This document shows positions 8,593-16,858 of a stretch of DNA of 64,000 nucleotides, one piece after another. The notes below the pieces were generated by a model, which worked only from the letters and a program-made list of their open reading frames with translations, was not told the origin of the DNA and did no database searches. How positions within the stretch are numbered: the stretch's first letter is position 1; each line of letters begins with the position of its first letter. A program made the position numbers and the translations under genes. The stretch spans positions 1-64,000 of the forward strand of contig NZ_SMGK01000006.1 of the NCBI RefSeq assembly GCF_004339725.1. The letters are read 5' to 3'. Origin of the DNA: Acidipila rosea (GTDB lineage: Bacteria > Acidobacteriota > Terriglobia > Terriglobales > Acidobacteriaceae).

Positions 8593-11352
8593 TCAGAGAG
8601 AATATCCGACCGCCATATCGTTGGCTTGCGACTTACCAACGCCATGTTCGATGCTCAGTGGAATATTATGTGCCTTTCCGATTTCGACCGCTGAGGTCTT
8701 ATTCACGTCATGGCTAAGACCAGGGATAAGCGACGCCATATCATTGGTATAGATCTGCGCGTCATGCGACGCGCGGGATATGGAAACATAGGCAAAGCGG
8801 CTGTTTATCAGATCAGGGTGGACGTTTGTGTCGATGTTGACAATCACCCGCTCGGCAGTCAGTCCTTGTGAACTGTGCGAAGTCACGGCATAGCCGTGGT
8901 CGAAATGGCGCATCCGGTTCGCATCGAAGGAAACAATCTTGTCGCTATCCATGCGGACGGCGATCAACCCGTCTTTTCCAATCTGTTCCACGGTACCGAG
9001 ATGACGGTTGGCGACACCAAGCTCACGGTTCACCGCGGTGAACTGGAGGCGGTCGCCGAGGGCAAATCCAAGTTCCAACTCCCGGTACGCATTGATGCCT
9101 TTGAGGCGATGCGGATTGTAGATAATCTGTTCACCGCTGTTTTTCTCGACCGTTAGAAGGTTTTCAGTAGGGTCGGTTGCGATGACGCGGGCATAGCTGC
9201 CAGCCTCAATGCCTAATGCTTTGCTTCCCACGGAATATCGCAGAACGTCGCCTGCCTCATACCTGGATGCCCAGTTTCGGTCCGCCCCGGTCATGTCCTG
9301 TCGCGGCACCAACACGCGGATGATTACGTCATCATAATTCAACACGCCTTTGGATTTGAGGTCCTGCCGTACTGCCTGATTCAACTCCCTGCGGGACGCA
9401 TTGTCGGGTGAAACGATAAGGGTATTGGCCGGGTCTGCCGCATATGCCCTCGCAATTGCATTAACGCGCTCGACAGGATTTGCAATTTCGCTAATACGCC
9501 CTTGCTGCTGAAGCATGGCGATTCCAAGGGCGGTTTCGTCACGAGCGAAATATTCGACGACCTGCTTCAACTCAGGATCTTTTTGTCTGACGATGTGATC
9601 GAGTCGAGCGGTGTGCATTCCGGCTTCCTGCAATTGCTCGAAAGGGCGTCCTGCCTCCACGCCCTGATGCTGGCGCGTGTCGCCAATGAGCAGGACGCGA
9701 TCCTGCGGTCCCATTCGATCGAGGAAGTCCTGCATCTGCCGAGTGCTGGCAAGACTCGACTCATCGACGAAATATAAGGTCTTTTGTCCCGCATCTTGCT
9801 GTGGAACGCGTGCAAGAAACCCTTGTAATGTACCGGCGGCCACACCTGTGTCGTGTAGCTGCTGAGCGGCGCGTGAAGTGGGGGCCACGCCCGCAACTTC
9901 ATATCCCTTTGTCTGGGCGGCTTCACGGATCGCGGACAGGGCTGTCGTTTTTCCCGTTCCGGCAAGTCCCTGCAGCCCCTGAACCTTATCGGGAGAAATG
10001 AGCACGTCCTCCATGACAGTTCGCTGGGCCTTATTAAGGTGAGCATTCGCGTCTGCGGCATGGATCGCTTCGCCGATGGGCATAATCGGCGCAAGCTGGT
10101 TTTGCCCCTCCCGCATCAAACAAACAATCTGGTGTTCCTGAGCAATGGTCTGCCGCGTTGTGAAATGGCGGCTGGAGTCATGCTGATTTGGCAGCATTAA
10201 CTGAAATTCTCCGGCGTGATGCCTGGCTTCAAAGTTCCTCCGCACGTCGGGATATGTGATCTCGCCCATGCCCCGCCGAAGCGCATCACGGTAAAGCAAC
10301 CGTTCATCGGTGACGGCTTCGCGCTCGAAGTTTCTATCGCGGGCGAAGGTCACGGCCTCCTGCGCGCGGCGGTCACGATTGGGTTGTGATCTGATGTGCT
10401 GCAGAGCCCGTTCCTGCGCGGCTGCGAATACCCGGTCTGCCTGATCGCCGAACTGCGCGGCGAGAGCACGGTGCGCCATGAGTACATCCCGGTCGGAGGC
10501 GATTGCTTTCTTATCGCGGGTGGCATGAGCGGCGATCTGTGCCGCTTCCGGACCAACGAAGCCATTGCGTTCGAGATGCTCACGAATCTGTTGGCTACGT
10601 GGACTGGAAGCGTCGAGATACTCCTGGGTATATCCCTTGATCTCGGGCGCGCCGCTTCTTCCCGGTGTTATCTCATATCCAAGTTGCGATAGCCGGTACA
10701 TCAGCTCAGATTGATAAACGGCAGTCGCAAACTGCTGGGACTGGAAGAGACTCTGCGGTTGCACGGCGCGATATTGGCCGTTCTCCCGCTCTGTCATATT
10801 AAAGATAACGGCATGGGTATGGAGCTGTGGCGCAGCATAACCGTCCACAGGACGGGCAGTATCGTGCTCGAATTTTGCGGCAACGAATCTTCCTGTTGGT
10901 TCTGCCGGGTTGTTACCGCCGATCCGGGCCTGCGTGTACTTCTCCAGTTCCGTAAGCGCGACATTGACAGCTTCTCGGTGGGCCTCCCGCACCCGGTCAT
11001 CGCCGCCGACAAGAGCCGTCAGCGACACCGATTTGGGCGCGGAGAAAGTCGCATCCCAACCGGCGCGGTGCTCCATCGGAGAAACGCTCTTGCCGTCCGC
11101 GGTGTGGTATTCCTTCGCTGGGCGGTGCCGGACCAACTGCTCTTCGGTATTGGGATGCTGGCCCTGGCTGAGCCGTGCGAAATCCTGCGCGGACACCGCT
11201 CCGGCCAAGCCAAACTGGTCCGCCAATCTACCCTGCCATTCGCCAACCGCAGCGCCTTTTTGGCTCCAGTAGTTCTGTTCTCTGGCGGTGAATTCTTTGG
11301 CGTGGTAGGTTTGGGCCTGCCCGGCATTCAACGGTTTCGAGATGGTCAGCAT
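8593..11352 (-). CDS. trwC: MobF-family conjugative relaxase-helicase (TrwC/TraI-like)
   Basis: 919 residues, close to TrwC of R388. The N-terminal relaxase domain (1-300) has candidate catalytic tyrosines Y16 and Y28 and the three-His metal site H163, H178, H180 (FEHDTAR...QLHTHAVIFN). The C-terminal RecD-like helicase has Walker A GLAGTGKTT (462-470) and Walker B LYFVDES (526-532). It nicks oriT, stays covalently bound to the 5' end and unwinds the strand for export. The ATG at 11352 is preferred over a TTG 12 nt upstream because GAGG lies just before it. It follows the coupling-protein gene after 8 nt, reproducing the R388 order trwA-trwB-trwC. Confidence 0.93.
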   Translation of the reverse strand: MLTISKPLNAGQAQTYHAKEFTAREQNYWSQKGAAVGEWQGRLADQFGLAGAVSAQDFARLSQGQHPNTEEQLVRHRPAKEYHTADGKSVSPMEHRAGWDATFSAPKSVSLTALVGGDDRVREAHREAVNVALTELEKYTQARIGGNNPAEPTGRFVAAKFEHDTARPVDGYAAPQLHTHAVIFNMTERENGQYRAVQPQSLFQSQQFATAVYQSELMYRLSQLGYEITPGRSGAPEIKGYTQEYLDASSPRSQQIREHLERNGFVGPEAAQIAAHATRDKKAIASDRDVLMAHRALAAQFGDQADRVFAAAQERALQHIRSQPNRDRRAQEAVTFARDRNFEREAVTDERLLYRDALRRGMGEITYPDVRRNFEARHHAGEFQLMLPNQHDSSRHFTTRQTIAQEHQIVCLMREGQNQLAPIMPIGEAIHAADANAHLNKAQRTVMEDVLISPDKVQGLQGLAGTGKTTALSAIREAAQTKGYEVAGVAPTSRAAQQLHDTGVAAGTLQGFLARVPQQDAGQKTLYFVDESSLASTRQMQDFLDRMGPQDRVLLIGDTRQHQGVEAGRPFEQLQEAGMHTARLDHIVRQKDPELKQVVEYFARDETALGIAMLQQQGRISEIANPVERVNAIARAYAADPANTLIVSPDNASRRELNQAVRQDLKSKGVLNYDDVIIRVLVPRQDMTGADRNWASRYEAGDVLRYSVGSKALGIEAGSYARVIATDPTENLLTVEKNSGEQIIYNPHRLKGINAYRELELGFALGDRLQFTAVNRELGVANRHLGTVEQIGKDGLIAVRMDSDKIVSFDANRMRHFDHGYAVTSHSSQGLTAERVIVNIDTNVHPDLINSRFAYVSISRASHDAQIYTNDMASLIPGLSHDVNKTSAVEIGKAHNIPLSIEHGVGKSQANDMAVGYSL

Positions 11353-11360
11353 ACATGACC

Positions 11361-13337
11361 TCAAATCTGCGGACTGTGCCAGAGTTCGCCTTGGCGGCCT
11401 ACGCTCTGCTCCACTTTTTCTGGCTCTGTGGGCAATGGCGCATCAACTTTACCCAGAGGTAAAGGAGGCTGGATTACAGGTGGCCTTTCGCCCTCACTAG
11501 CCTCCTGTTTCGGCTTCCGGTGGATATAGTCGTTGACCAGGCGCTCTACAAATTTCGGCTGCGACGCAGGCACATCTATATAGGGAAAGGAAAAGCGGGC
11601 AACATGGTTTCCATATTTAAGAAAAGCCCGCAAATTCTCCAATCCACTGATCTCGGAATCGAGAACCAGCGGCTCGACCTGCCGATCGATGGAAAAATTG
11701 CGGCCATCGCGGGAGCCGTCAAAATGGGTCTCGCGCATCCGTTCGATTTCAACCTTGCCGATGGCTTTACTGACCCACTCGGCGGCGTTTGGTTCGGTTG
11801 TCTTCAGAAAGATTTTGGTGGCTGGCTGAGAGAGCATGACCTCGGCCAAATGGCCATAGATCACCTCAAGCTGGGCCTTGCCCTGGAACCCCAGCACAAT
11901 TGGATTCTTTGATTTACGGTTCTCAGTAATAGCTGTATGGAGCTGGGGAAGCTTCTGCAAGGACGCCAATTCATCCAGTACGAACCATGCCGGCCTCTGG
12001 TTCTCCTTGGGAGCGGTCAAGAGTCGGAGCACAAGCATGTCAATCCATAGGCTGTGCAAGGGACGAAGCGCCTCCCGTTCCGCTGGCTGGGAGGTAATGA
12101 AGATCCATCCTTTCCGCTCTTCGGACCATTCGCGGGCCGTCCACCTGGCCTCAGTTTCCGACTTTTTTGGCAGGAGGCGAAAGCTGTCCGCAACCAAGCC
12201 CAGAGAGCCAAGAACCCCCGACCGTTGTTGTGGCGCTCGCGGATCGATCAACGCCGCCAGTTCGGTTCCTTTGACCCGGTGATCGATCTCATCCGGCTTG
12301 GACATCCAAGCCACAAGCTCCTGAGGCGACGGCTGGTCCAGTAACAGATGAGCAAAGATCTTTTGCGGGCTTTCAATAAAGAACTCGCCCTTGCGATCGG
12401 TCGTCGGCTGAAAGAGCGATGCCGCAATGGTCTTCGCCTCCGCCCAGCGCACCAGTTCCTCCGACGGTCCCCAATATGGGCAACGTTTGTCCAGTGGGTT
12501 AAGAACAATATCGCCTCGGTTTTCATCATAGAAACGCTGGATAAACTCGCAGGCCGGATCGTAAATGATGGCGGAATGTCCCCGCGCTTGTATCTGCCGG
12601 AGGAGTTGCATGATGATCGTGGTCTTGCCTGTGCCGGTGTCGCCGATGATCTCGATGTGCTGGTCCTCCGCTGCCTGCGGAATCCTTAACATCTCCTTGC
12701 AATCATCGGTCTTGATTCCAATACCTGTGCCATGCACAGCGCGGTTGAACTCCCTGGGCGTGACCATTACCGGCCCTTTCAAGCGGCGGCCATATTTGAG
12801 TTCCTTGCGACGGCGGATGTCCCTGGGAATGGAGAATGGAAGCTGGAGAACCAGTGCGGCCAACCCAAAGCTCAACGGCAGTGAAAAGCGGGTAAACAGT
12901 CCCACATCGTCGTAGATCGCGTGCTTTAGATAGGCGTGGAGCGGTTTGTTTTGATATACCGTCAGCGGACCGCGATACAAATAGGCAAAGCCTGCTTTGG
13001 TGGCGGCGGTAGACACCTTTAAGGGCAGCGGTCTGCCCGCTCTCTGCGGTGTGTTGCCAGCCTCTACATCCTGCTCCGTTACCAAAAACGAGCGGCGCTT
13101 TCCATCCGAAACGAAGAGCAATTGATACTTGCCGGCTTTATGGATAGAACCGGTAATCTCTGTCTTCAGGTAGAGCGGAAGATAATACTGCTGCAATGGC
13201 GTCATTCCGTACGCGAACCGAAGATAGACGAAGAAGCCGGTTGCGATCAATGCCAGAAAGATCGCCCCGTAGGTATAGATGGGCTGCTTCGGCGGCCAGA
13301 AGATCGTCTCTTTTCTGCCCCATTTCGTCTCTGCCAT
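11361..13337 (-). CDS. trwB: Type IV coupling protein (TrwB/VirD4-like ATPase)
   Basis: 658 residues. The N-terminal region has a membrane segment (about 19-38) and a second one near 150-168, flanking a periplasmic-type insert. The cytoplasmic ATPase has Walker A GDTGTGKTT (232-240) and Walker B VLDE (about 453-456). Coupling proteins dock the relaxosome at the secretion channel and drive DNA through it. The start at 13337 has GGAG at good spacing and overlaps nothing; it begins 4 nt after the accessory protein stop. The N-terminus is longer than in TrwB, with an extra domain between the two membrane segments; otherwise typical. Confidence 0.9.
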   Translation of the reverse strand: MAETKWGRKETIFWPPKQPIYTYGAIFLALIATGFFVYLRFAYGMTPLQQYYLPLYLKTEITGSIHKAGKYQLLFVSDGKRRSFLVTEQDVEAGNTPQRAGRPLPLKVSTAATKAGFAYLYRGPLTVYQNKPLHAYLKHAIYDDVGLFTRFSLPLSFGLAALVLQLPFSIPRDIRRRKELKYGRRLKGPVMVTPREFNRAVHGTGIGIKTDDCKEMLRIPQAAEDQHIEIIGDTGTGKTTIIMQLLRQIQARGHSAIIYDPACEFIQRFYDENRGDIVLNPLDKRCPYWGPSEELVRWAEAKTIAASLFQPTTDRKGEFFIESPQKIFAHLLLDQPSPQELVAWMSKPDEIDHRVKGTELAALIDPRAPQQRSGVLGSLGLVADSFRLLPKKSETEARWTAREWSEERKGWIFITSQPAEREALRPLHSLWIDMLVLRLLTAPKENQRPAWFVLDELASLQKLPQLHTAITENRKSKNPIVLGFQGKAQLEVIYGHLAEVMLSQPATKIFLKTTEPNAAEWVSKAIGKVEIERMRETHFDGSRDGRNFSIDRQVEPLVLDSEISGLENLRAFLKYGNHVARFSFPYIDVPASQPKFVERLVNDYIHRKPKQEASEGERPPVIQPPLPLGKVDAPLPTEPEKVEQSVGRQGELWHSPQI

Positions 13338-13341
13338 ACAG

Positions 13342-13728
13342 TTACTCCTTCCTCTCTGTCGCTCTCTGGGCAAGCACTTCCTGTGCGGCTTTATGCTTGT
13401 TGGCTTTCACCTGCCGCATGATCTCCTGGTATTGTTCGGCGCTGATCTTTTCGCCCTGTGCCATGGGAGAAAGTACGTTCGTAAGGAAGAGCTGAAGGCC
13501 AACAATTTCCGTCAATAGCCGAGTAGAAGAATCAGCGGCACAGGCGATGTTTATCCATGCGAGTAGCTGTTCTCGCGCCCAATCGCCAATTGTCCGGCCA
13601 GCCTTCCACGCCACAGTTTCAAGGGTGACGTACTCCGATTCGGTGAGGCGAACTCCAATCTGCCGGTTGCGTGTGGCAGGGCGTTGCACATCTCTTGCAA
13701 CCTCCACAGTCAGAGTTTTTGTCGTCAT
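13342..13728 (-). CDS. Relaxosome accessory protein, ribbon-helix-helix (TrwA/MobC-like)
   Basis: 128 residues. The stretch from 22 to 59 (RQIGVRLTESEYVTLE... to ...REQLLAWI) has the strand-helix-helix pattern of plasmid mobilisation RHH proteins, followed by a polar helical C-terminus that could mediate tetramerisation. Its position between the candidate oriT and trwB is that of trwA in R388, whose product binds oriT, stimulates the relaxase and represses the operon. GGAGG precedes the start. The repeats at 13746-13844 lie directly upstream and are its likely binding sites. Confidence 0.75.
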   Translation of the reverse strand: MTTKTLTVEVARDVQRPATRNRQIGVRLTESEYVTLETVAWKAGRTIGDWAREQLLAWINIACAADSSTRLLTEIVGLQLFLTNVLSPMAQGEKISAEQYQEIMRQVKANKHKAAQEVLAQRATERKE

Positions 13729-13745
13729 AACTGACCTCCACTTTG

Positions 13746-13844
13746 CGGTAACAAACGGTATCCATCGTTACCGTTCGTTATCGCGTATTTCTCAATCTAT
13801 TCATTTCATTGGCAGTAGCATTCGCTATCAATCGGTAGCAAACG
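13746..13844. repeat. Direct and inverted repeats of an oriT accessory region
   Basis: CGGTAACAAACG (13746-13757) recurs as CGGTAGCAAACG (13833-13844), 11 of 12 identical. Two inverted relatives, CGTTACCG (13766-13773) and CGTTATCG (13776-13783), lie between. They sit between the trwA-like start and the nic-like hairpin, where accessory-protein binding sites are found in R388, and could serve both relaxosome assembly and autoregulation. Confidence 0.6.
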
Positions 13845-13857
13845 CCAACCTGTAAGG

Positions 13858-13905
13858 GGTGGAGTGTCGAAATAACCCGGTGCGAAGCACCGTCTATACT
13901 CCACC
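13858..13905 (+). other. oriT: Candidate oriT nic region, R388/TrwC type
   Basis: A hairpin CGGTGC-GAA-GCACCG (13878-13892) is followed immediately by TCTATACTCC. In R388 the TrwC site is a GC hairpin followed a few bases later by GTCT/ATAG, with the nick between T and A. By analogy the nick here is between 13895 and 13896 on the plus strand. An outer 8-bp inverted repeat, GGTGGAGT (13858-13865) and ACTCCACC (13898-13905), encloses the hairpin. The position next to trwA-trwB-trwC homologues is as expected. Seen: hairpin, TCTATA and repeats. Inferred: function and nick position. Confidence 0.7.
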
Positions 13906-13923
13906 ACGGATATTAGGTATGAA

Positions 13924-14241
13924 TCATGCCTTCAATACCTGCACGGAATCGCTGGACTCCACCCCGGCAGCAGGCTTCTTATTGGCCTGCTCAACCGCAT
14001 AGGGGGCAGTCGTGGTCCTACGGATACGAAGAGTGGGCGTCACCTTCTGCGCGTGTGGTGTCTTCAGGAATTCCTGAAAGTCACGGTCCTTACTGAAGAC
14101 GTAAGCAAGCGCCTGTTCCACAACATCATCAGCCGACGCATGGATGAAAGAAGCGTACTGATCGACCAGGGTTGCAGTCGTGTCCGTGAGCCGGATAGAG
14201 GCGCTGAGTTGGCGGGTTTGGATGACTTCAAGTAGTGGCAT
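13924..14241 (-). CDS. Small ribbon-helix-helix-like protein beside oriT
   Basis: 105 residues, not recognised as a named family. Residues about 11-50 (strand LSASIRL, helix TDTTATLVDQYASFI, helix SADDVVEQALAYVF) fit a CopG/RHH DNA-binding fold; the C-terminal half is basic then disordered. It ends 18 nt before the outer oriT repeat and lies downstream of virB11 in the same direction. This places one RHH gene on each side of the candidate oriT. A role as second relaxosome protein or as regulator of transfer genes is plausible but inferred. AGGAGATCC precedes its start. Confidence 0.6.
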   Translation of the reverse strand: MPLLEVIQTRQLSASIRLTDTTATLVDQYASFIHASADDVVEQALAYVFSKDRDFQEFLKTPHAQKVTPTLRIRRTTTAPYAVEQANKKPAAGVESSDSVQVLKA

Positions 14242-14273
14242 CTGGATCTCCTTTGGATGAAATCAAATGAGCT

Positions 14274-15248
14274 TTATGCGCCGGAACCGTAGGTGTTTTG
14301 TATGGCGAAGACCGGGTCAATATAGAATGCTTTGGCGTCACGATCGTACCCGCGAAGCGCTATCACTTCGCGAACCATGCGACAGCCTGGTTGGCGCTCG
14401 ATGTGGACAACGAAATCGACCGCTTCTGCAATTTCGGCTTCGGTGTCGGTGAAGGTCGATTGGGCATGGTTTCGCATGACCAGATTGGCAAAACGATGCA
14501 GGGCCTTTTCTGCCGAGTTCGCGTGGATCGTGGCAAGCGAACCGGCATGGCCGGTATTAAAGGAATCGAGTAGCGTACGCGCCTCGATTCCGCGCACTTC
14601 GCCAAGGATGATCCGGTCCGGTCTCCAGCGGAGAGCGGACTTCAAAAGATCATCGAAAGAGATATTGGCCTTGAACGTATCTGTCTGGCATTCGACAGCC
14701 AGAATATTCGGTTTCTGGATGTGAAGTTCCGATGTATCCTCAATAACAACGATGCGTTCTTGCTCCGGAATGGCATCCGCCAGGATTCGTAAAAGTGTCG
14801 TTTTTCCCGTCCCGGTTCCGCCGCTGATAAGCAGCGTCTTTCCGCTGCGAATCTGCTGCGATAAGAACTCCGCAAGCGGCCGCGTCAGCGTGCCGCGAGC
14901 GATGAGGTCATTAACCGTATAGTGGCGGCTGGTGAACTTGCGAATCGTAATGGCCGGAGCCGGACGCACAACGGGCGGGATGACAGCCGCCAGGCGGCTC
15001 CCATCCGGAAGCTGAACGTGCAGAACCGGATTGTCTTCATCGAGCCGTTTGCCAAGCTGGTTGGCGATCACTTCGAGGCCGGTGCGGAGCTTGCCGGCGT
15101 CGAAGGAAATAGCCGTATCGCGGCTGATAATACCCTCCCGTTCATACCACCATGAAGCATCGGGATTGCCCATAATTTCGCTGATGCTGTCATCCAGCAA
15201 CAGCGGCTCAATCGGGCGAAGGAACGGGAGGATCAACTCAAAACTCAT
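14274..15248 (-). CDS. virB11: VirB11/TrbB-like secretion ATPase
   Basis: 324 residues. The C-terminal RecA-like domain has Walker A GGTGTGKT (143-150), an Asp box at VVIEDTSEL, the LRWRPDRIILGEVRG segment and the HANSAEKAL His box, all diagnostic of hexameric type IV/type II secretion ATPases. It powers pilus assembly and DNA transfer at the inner membrane. It starts 63 nt downstream of the ssb stop and is followed by the small RHH gene. Confidence 0.9.
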   Translation of the reverse strand: MSFELILPFLRPIEPLLLDDSISEIMGNPDASWWYEREGIISRDTAISFDAGKLRTGLEVIANQLGKRLDEDNPVLHVQLPDGSRLAAVIPPVVRPAPAITIRKFTSRHYTVNDLIARGTLTRPLAEFLSQQIRSGKTLLISGGTGTGKTTLLRILADAIPEQERIVVIEDTSELHIQKPNILAVECQTDTFKANISFDDLLKSALRWRPDRIILGEVRGIEARTLLDSFNTGHAGSLATIHANSAEKALHRFANLVMRNHAQSTFTDTEAEIAEAVDFVVHIERQPGCRMVREVIALRGYDRDAKAFYIDPVFAIQNTYGSGA

Positions 15249-15311
15249 AGCGGCAATCTCCAGCGGTGGAAGCCCGGCAACCCGGGCTTCCGAAGGTGAA
15301 GAGGAAAGGGC

Positions 15312-15686
15312 CTATGCGGCCTCTTCCTCTGTGGAAACATCGTCGTCTTCCGGCGATGCCTTGGCTGCCCGATCCAGCTTCAGAATCGAGCTGACCCGGA
15401 TTTCCCAGATGGTCTGCTCCGAGTTCGTCTTCTTGCTGTCGTACTTCCGGCTGCGCAGCTCGCCCTCGACCTGGACATGAGCGCCCTTTTTCAGCGTAGC
15501 GGCGAACTCTCCGAGCTTGCCGAAGGCGATGCAACGGTGCCATTCGGTGTGCTCGATGTACTTGCCGTTCTTCTTGTAGGAAGATTTGGTTGCCAGCGAG
15601 AGAGTGGTCAGGCCGCGGTTGTTGTTGGTGCGAACCTCTGCATCTGCGCCGAGGAATCCGATGAGGGTGACTTTGTTCTGGTACAT
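15312..15686 (-). CDS. ssb: ICE-borne single-stranded DNA-binding protein
   Basis: 124 residues. The OB fold starts YQNKVTLIGFLGADAEVR and contains TEWHRCIAFGKLGEFA and the VQVEGELRSRKY strand, typical of bacterial SSB. The C-terminal tail is short, acidic and ends in EEEAA rather than the usual DDDIPF, so interaction with host partners may be weak. It would coat the transferred strand in the recipient. The start at 15686 has GGAG about 10 nt upstream. A long leader without genes precedes it, suggesting its own promoter. Confidence 0.9.
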   Translation of the reverse strand: MYQNKVTLIGFLGADAEVRTNNNRGLTTLSLATKSSYKKNGKYIEHTEWHRCIAFGKLGEFAATLKKGAHVQVEGELRSRKYDSKKTNSEQTIWEIRVSSILKLDRAAKASPEDDDVSTEEEAA

Positions 15687-16148
15687 GGTGGTGATCTCCG
15701 TTTCGTTGAATTTCCCGTATCCTGCTCGGGTCACACAGGCGAAGCCAAGCGAGTGGCCCCGGCTCCCAAGGCCGAAGCTCTGCATTTACGGAGGGTCCGT
15801 CATAGACGGAAACCGTAACCCGCAGGGTGGCGCAGCCAAAGCAGAAGAGCAAGCCTGCCGCAGGGCGCCGGACAGGCCCGAAGCGTGACCCCGAGCAGAG
15901 GACGGGATACGAGGCGGATGAACCCCGAATGCACCGAAGTCATCCTCTCTATCTCGGTGGGTAAGGTCGCCCACACCGTAGCCTTCTTTCGAGCGGCAAA
16001 GACTCCCCAGAAGGAAGGCATCGAGCACGCCCCGTTGCTCTTTCGCCAGCTCAGAGGTGCCGTGCTGGGCGCTTGCAGAGACGAGTTGGGCTGTGCAACC
16101 GGATTGGCAGCATGATTCAACATCGGAATGACCTCGGATTCTGGTTCT
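15687..16148. other. Gene-free region upstream of ssb
   Basis: Several short overlapping frames exist on both strands, but none has a ribosome-binding site plus recognisable protein character. It contains a small hairpin TCCGTC-ATA-GACGGA (15796-15810). It probably carries the ssb/virB11 promoter. The minus-strand hairpin arm reads CCGTCTAT, the same octamer that overlaps the proposed nic site, which may be chance. Confidence 0.5.
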
Positions 16149-16832
16149 CTAACTGAAGGCCTGGTCGGCTCGGAAACGCACGATCATTAATCCCAGAGGG
16201 TTCACGGCCAGCTCATTGTTCTTGACGTTCTCGCGGAAGACATAGGTGACGCTGGCGACCCATCGCTCCCGCTTGAGTTCAGTATGGTCCGCCGGATTTG
16301 TGTACACCTTCTCGAACTCGATTCGCGCCGAATAAGGAGACTGCCGCAGGTCGTCAAGAATGACGTTCTTGATCTCCACGTCAACATACGGAAGCGTGGA
16401 GTCATTCCGGTATGTCAGGATGACATTGTTCTGGCGTTCCTGCGCGATTACGGCCCGCTGCACATCGCTATTGAGGAAATAGAGCGAGTTCGTTTGGTCC
16501 CGCTCGACCGTGAAACGGTTGCGCGAGAAATACAACTCCGCCCAGCGGGAGAGGTAATATTTGTTTTCGGCTTCCTGGGGACGGTATTGGAAGTTGCGGT
16601 AATCGATAGCCTCGGCGCGGCCAACATCATTGATCCGAACAATCAATGGATGCATATTGGCGAGCGCTTTCTGGCTCTTGAAAACTAGCGCAGCCAGCAT
16701 GAGCGAAATTACCGTGAGCGCAAGGATGGTCACTTTCAAATACGTATTTATTACCAGAGGGTCGCCGTACTGCTCCAGATATCGTTCCGCAGCACGGGTG
16801 ATTTCGGGAGATGCTTTCGTCGTAATGTTCAT
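16149..16832 (-). CDS. virB8: VirB8/TrbF-like secretion component
   Basis: 227 residues: a short cytoplasmic N-terminus, one membrane helix (about 31-52), and a periplasmic domain of about 170 residues. The pattern YYLSRWAELYFSRNRFTVE and the C-terminal strands RERWVASVTYVF match the VirB8/TrbF fold. It is an inner-membrane assembly factor that contacts VirB9 and VirB10. GGAG precedes the start; it follows virB6 by 26 nt. Confidence 0.85.
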   Translation of the reverse strand: MNITTKASPEITRAAERYLEQYGDPLVINTYLKVTILALTVISLMLAALVFKSQKALANMHPLIVRINDVGRAEAIDYRNFQYRPQEAENKYYLSRWAELYFSRNRFTVERDQTNSLYFLNSDVQRAVIAQERQNNVILTYRNDSTLPYVDVEIKNVILDDLRQSPYSARIEFEKVYTNPADHTELKRERWVASVTYVFRENVKNNELAVNPLGLMIVRFRADQAFS

Positions 16833-16858
16833 GAGTTTCTCCGAAGCATTTACGCGCT

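Noticed and set aside
10711..11358. 215-codon frame antisense to the relaxase N-terminus
   Set aside because: Shadow frame; the relaxase has catalytic motifs on the other strand.
15796..15810. Second CCGTCTAT (minus strand) resembling the core next to the proposed nic site
   Set aside because: The symmetric hairpin is centred on the sequence itself and does not precede it as at the proposed oriT; no nearby accessory repeats.
15800..16123. 107-codon minus-strand frame upstream of ssb
   Set aside because: Composition looks like random translation, no ribosome-binding site, and it overlaps other equally long frames.
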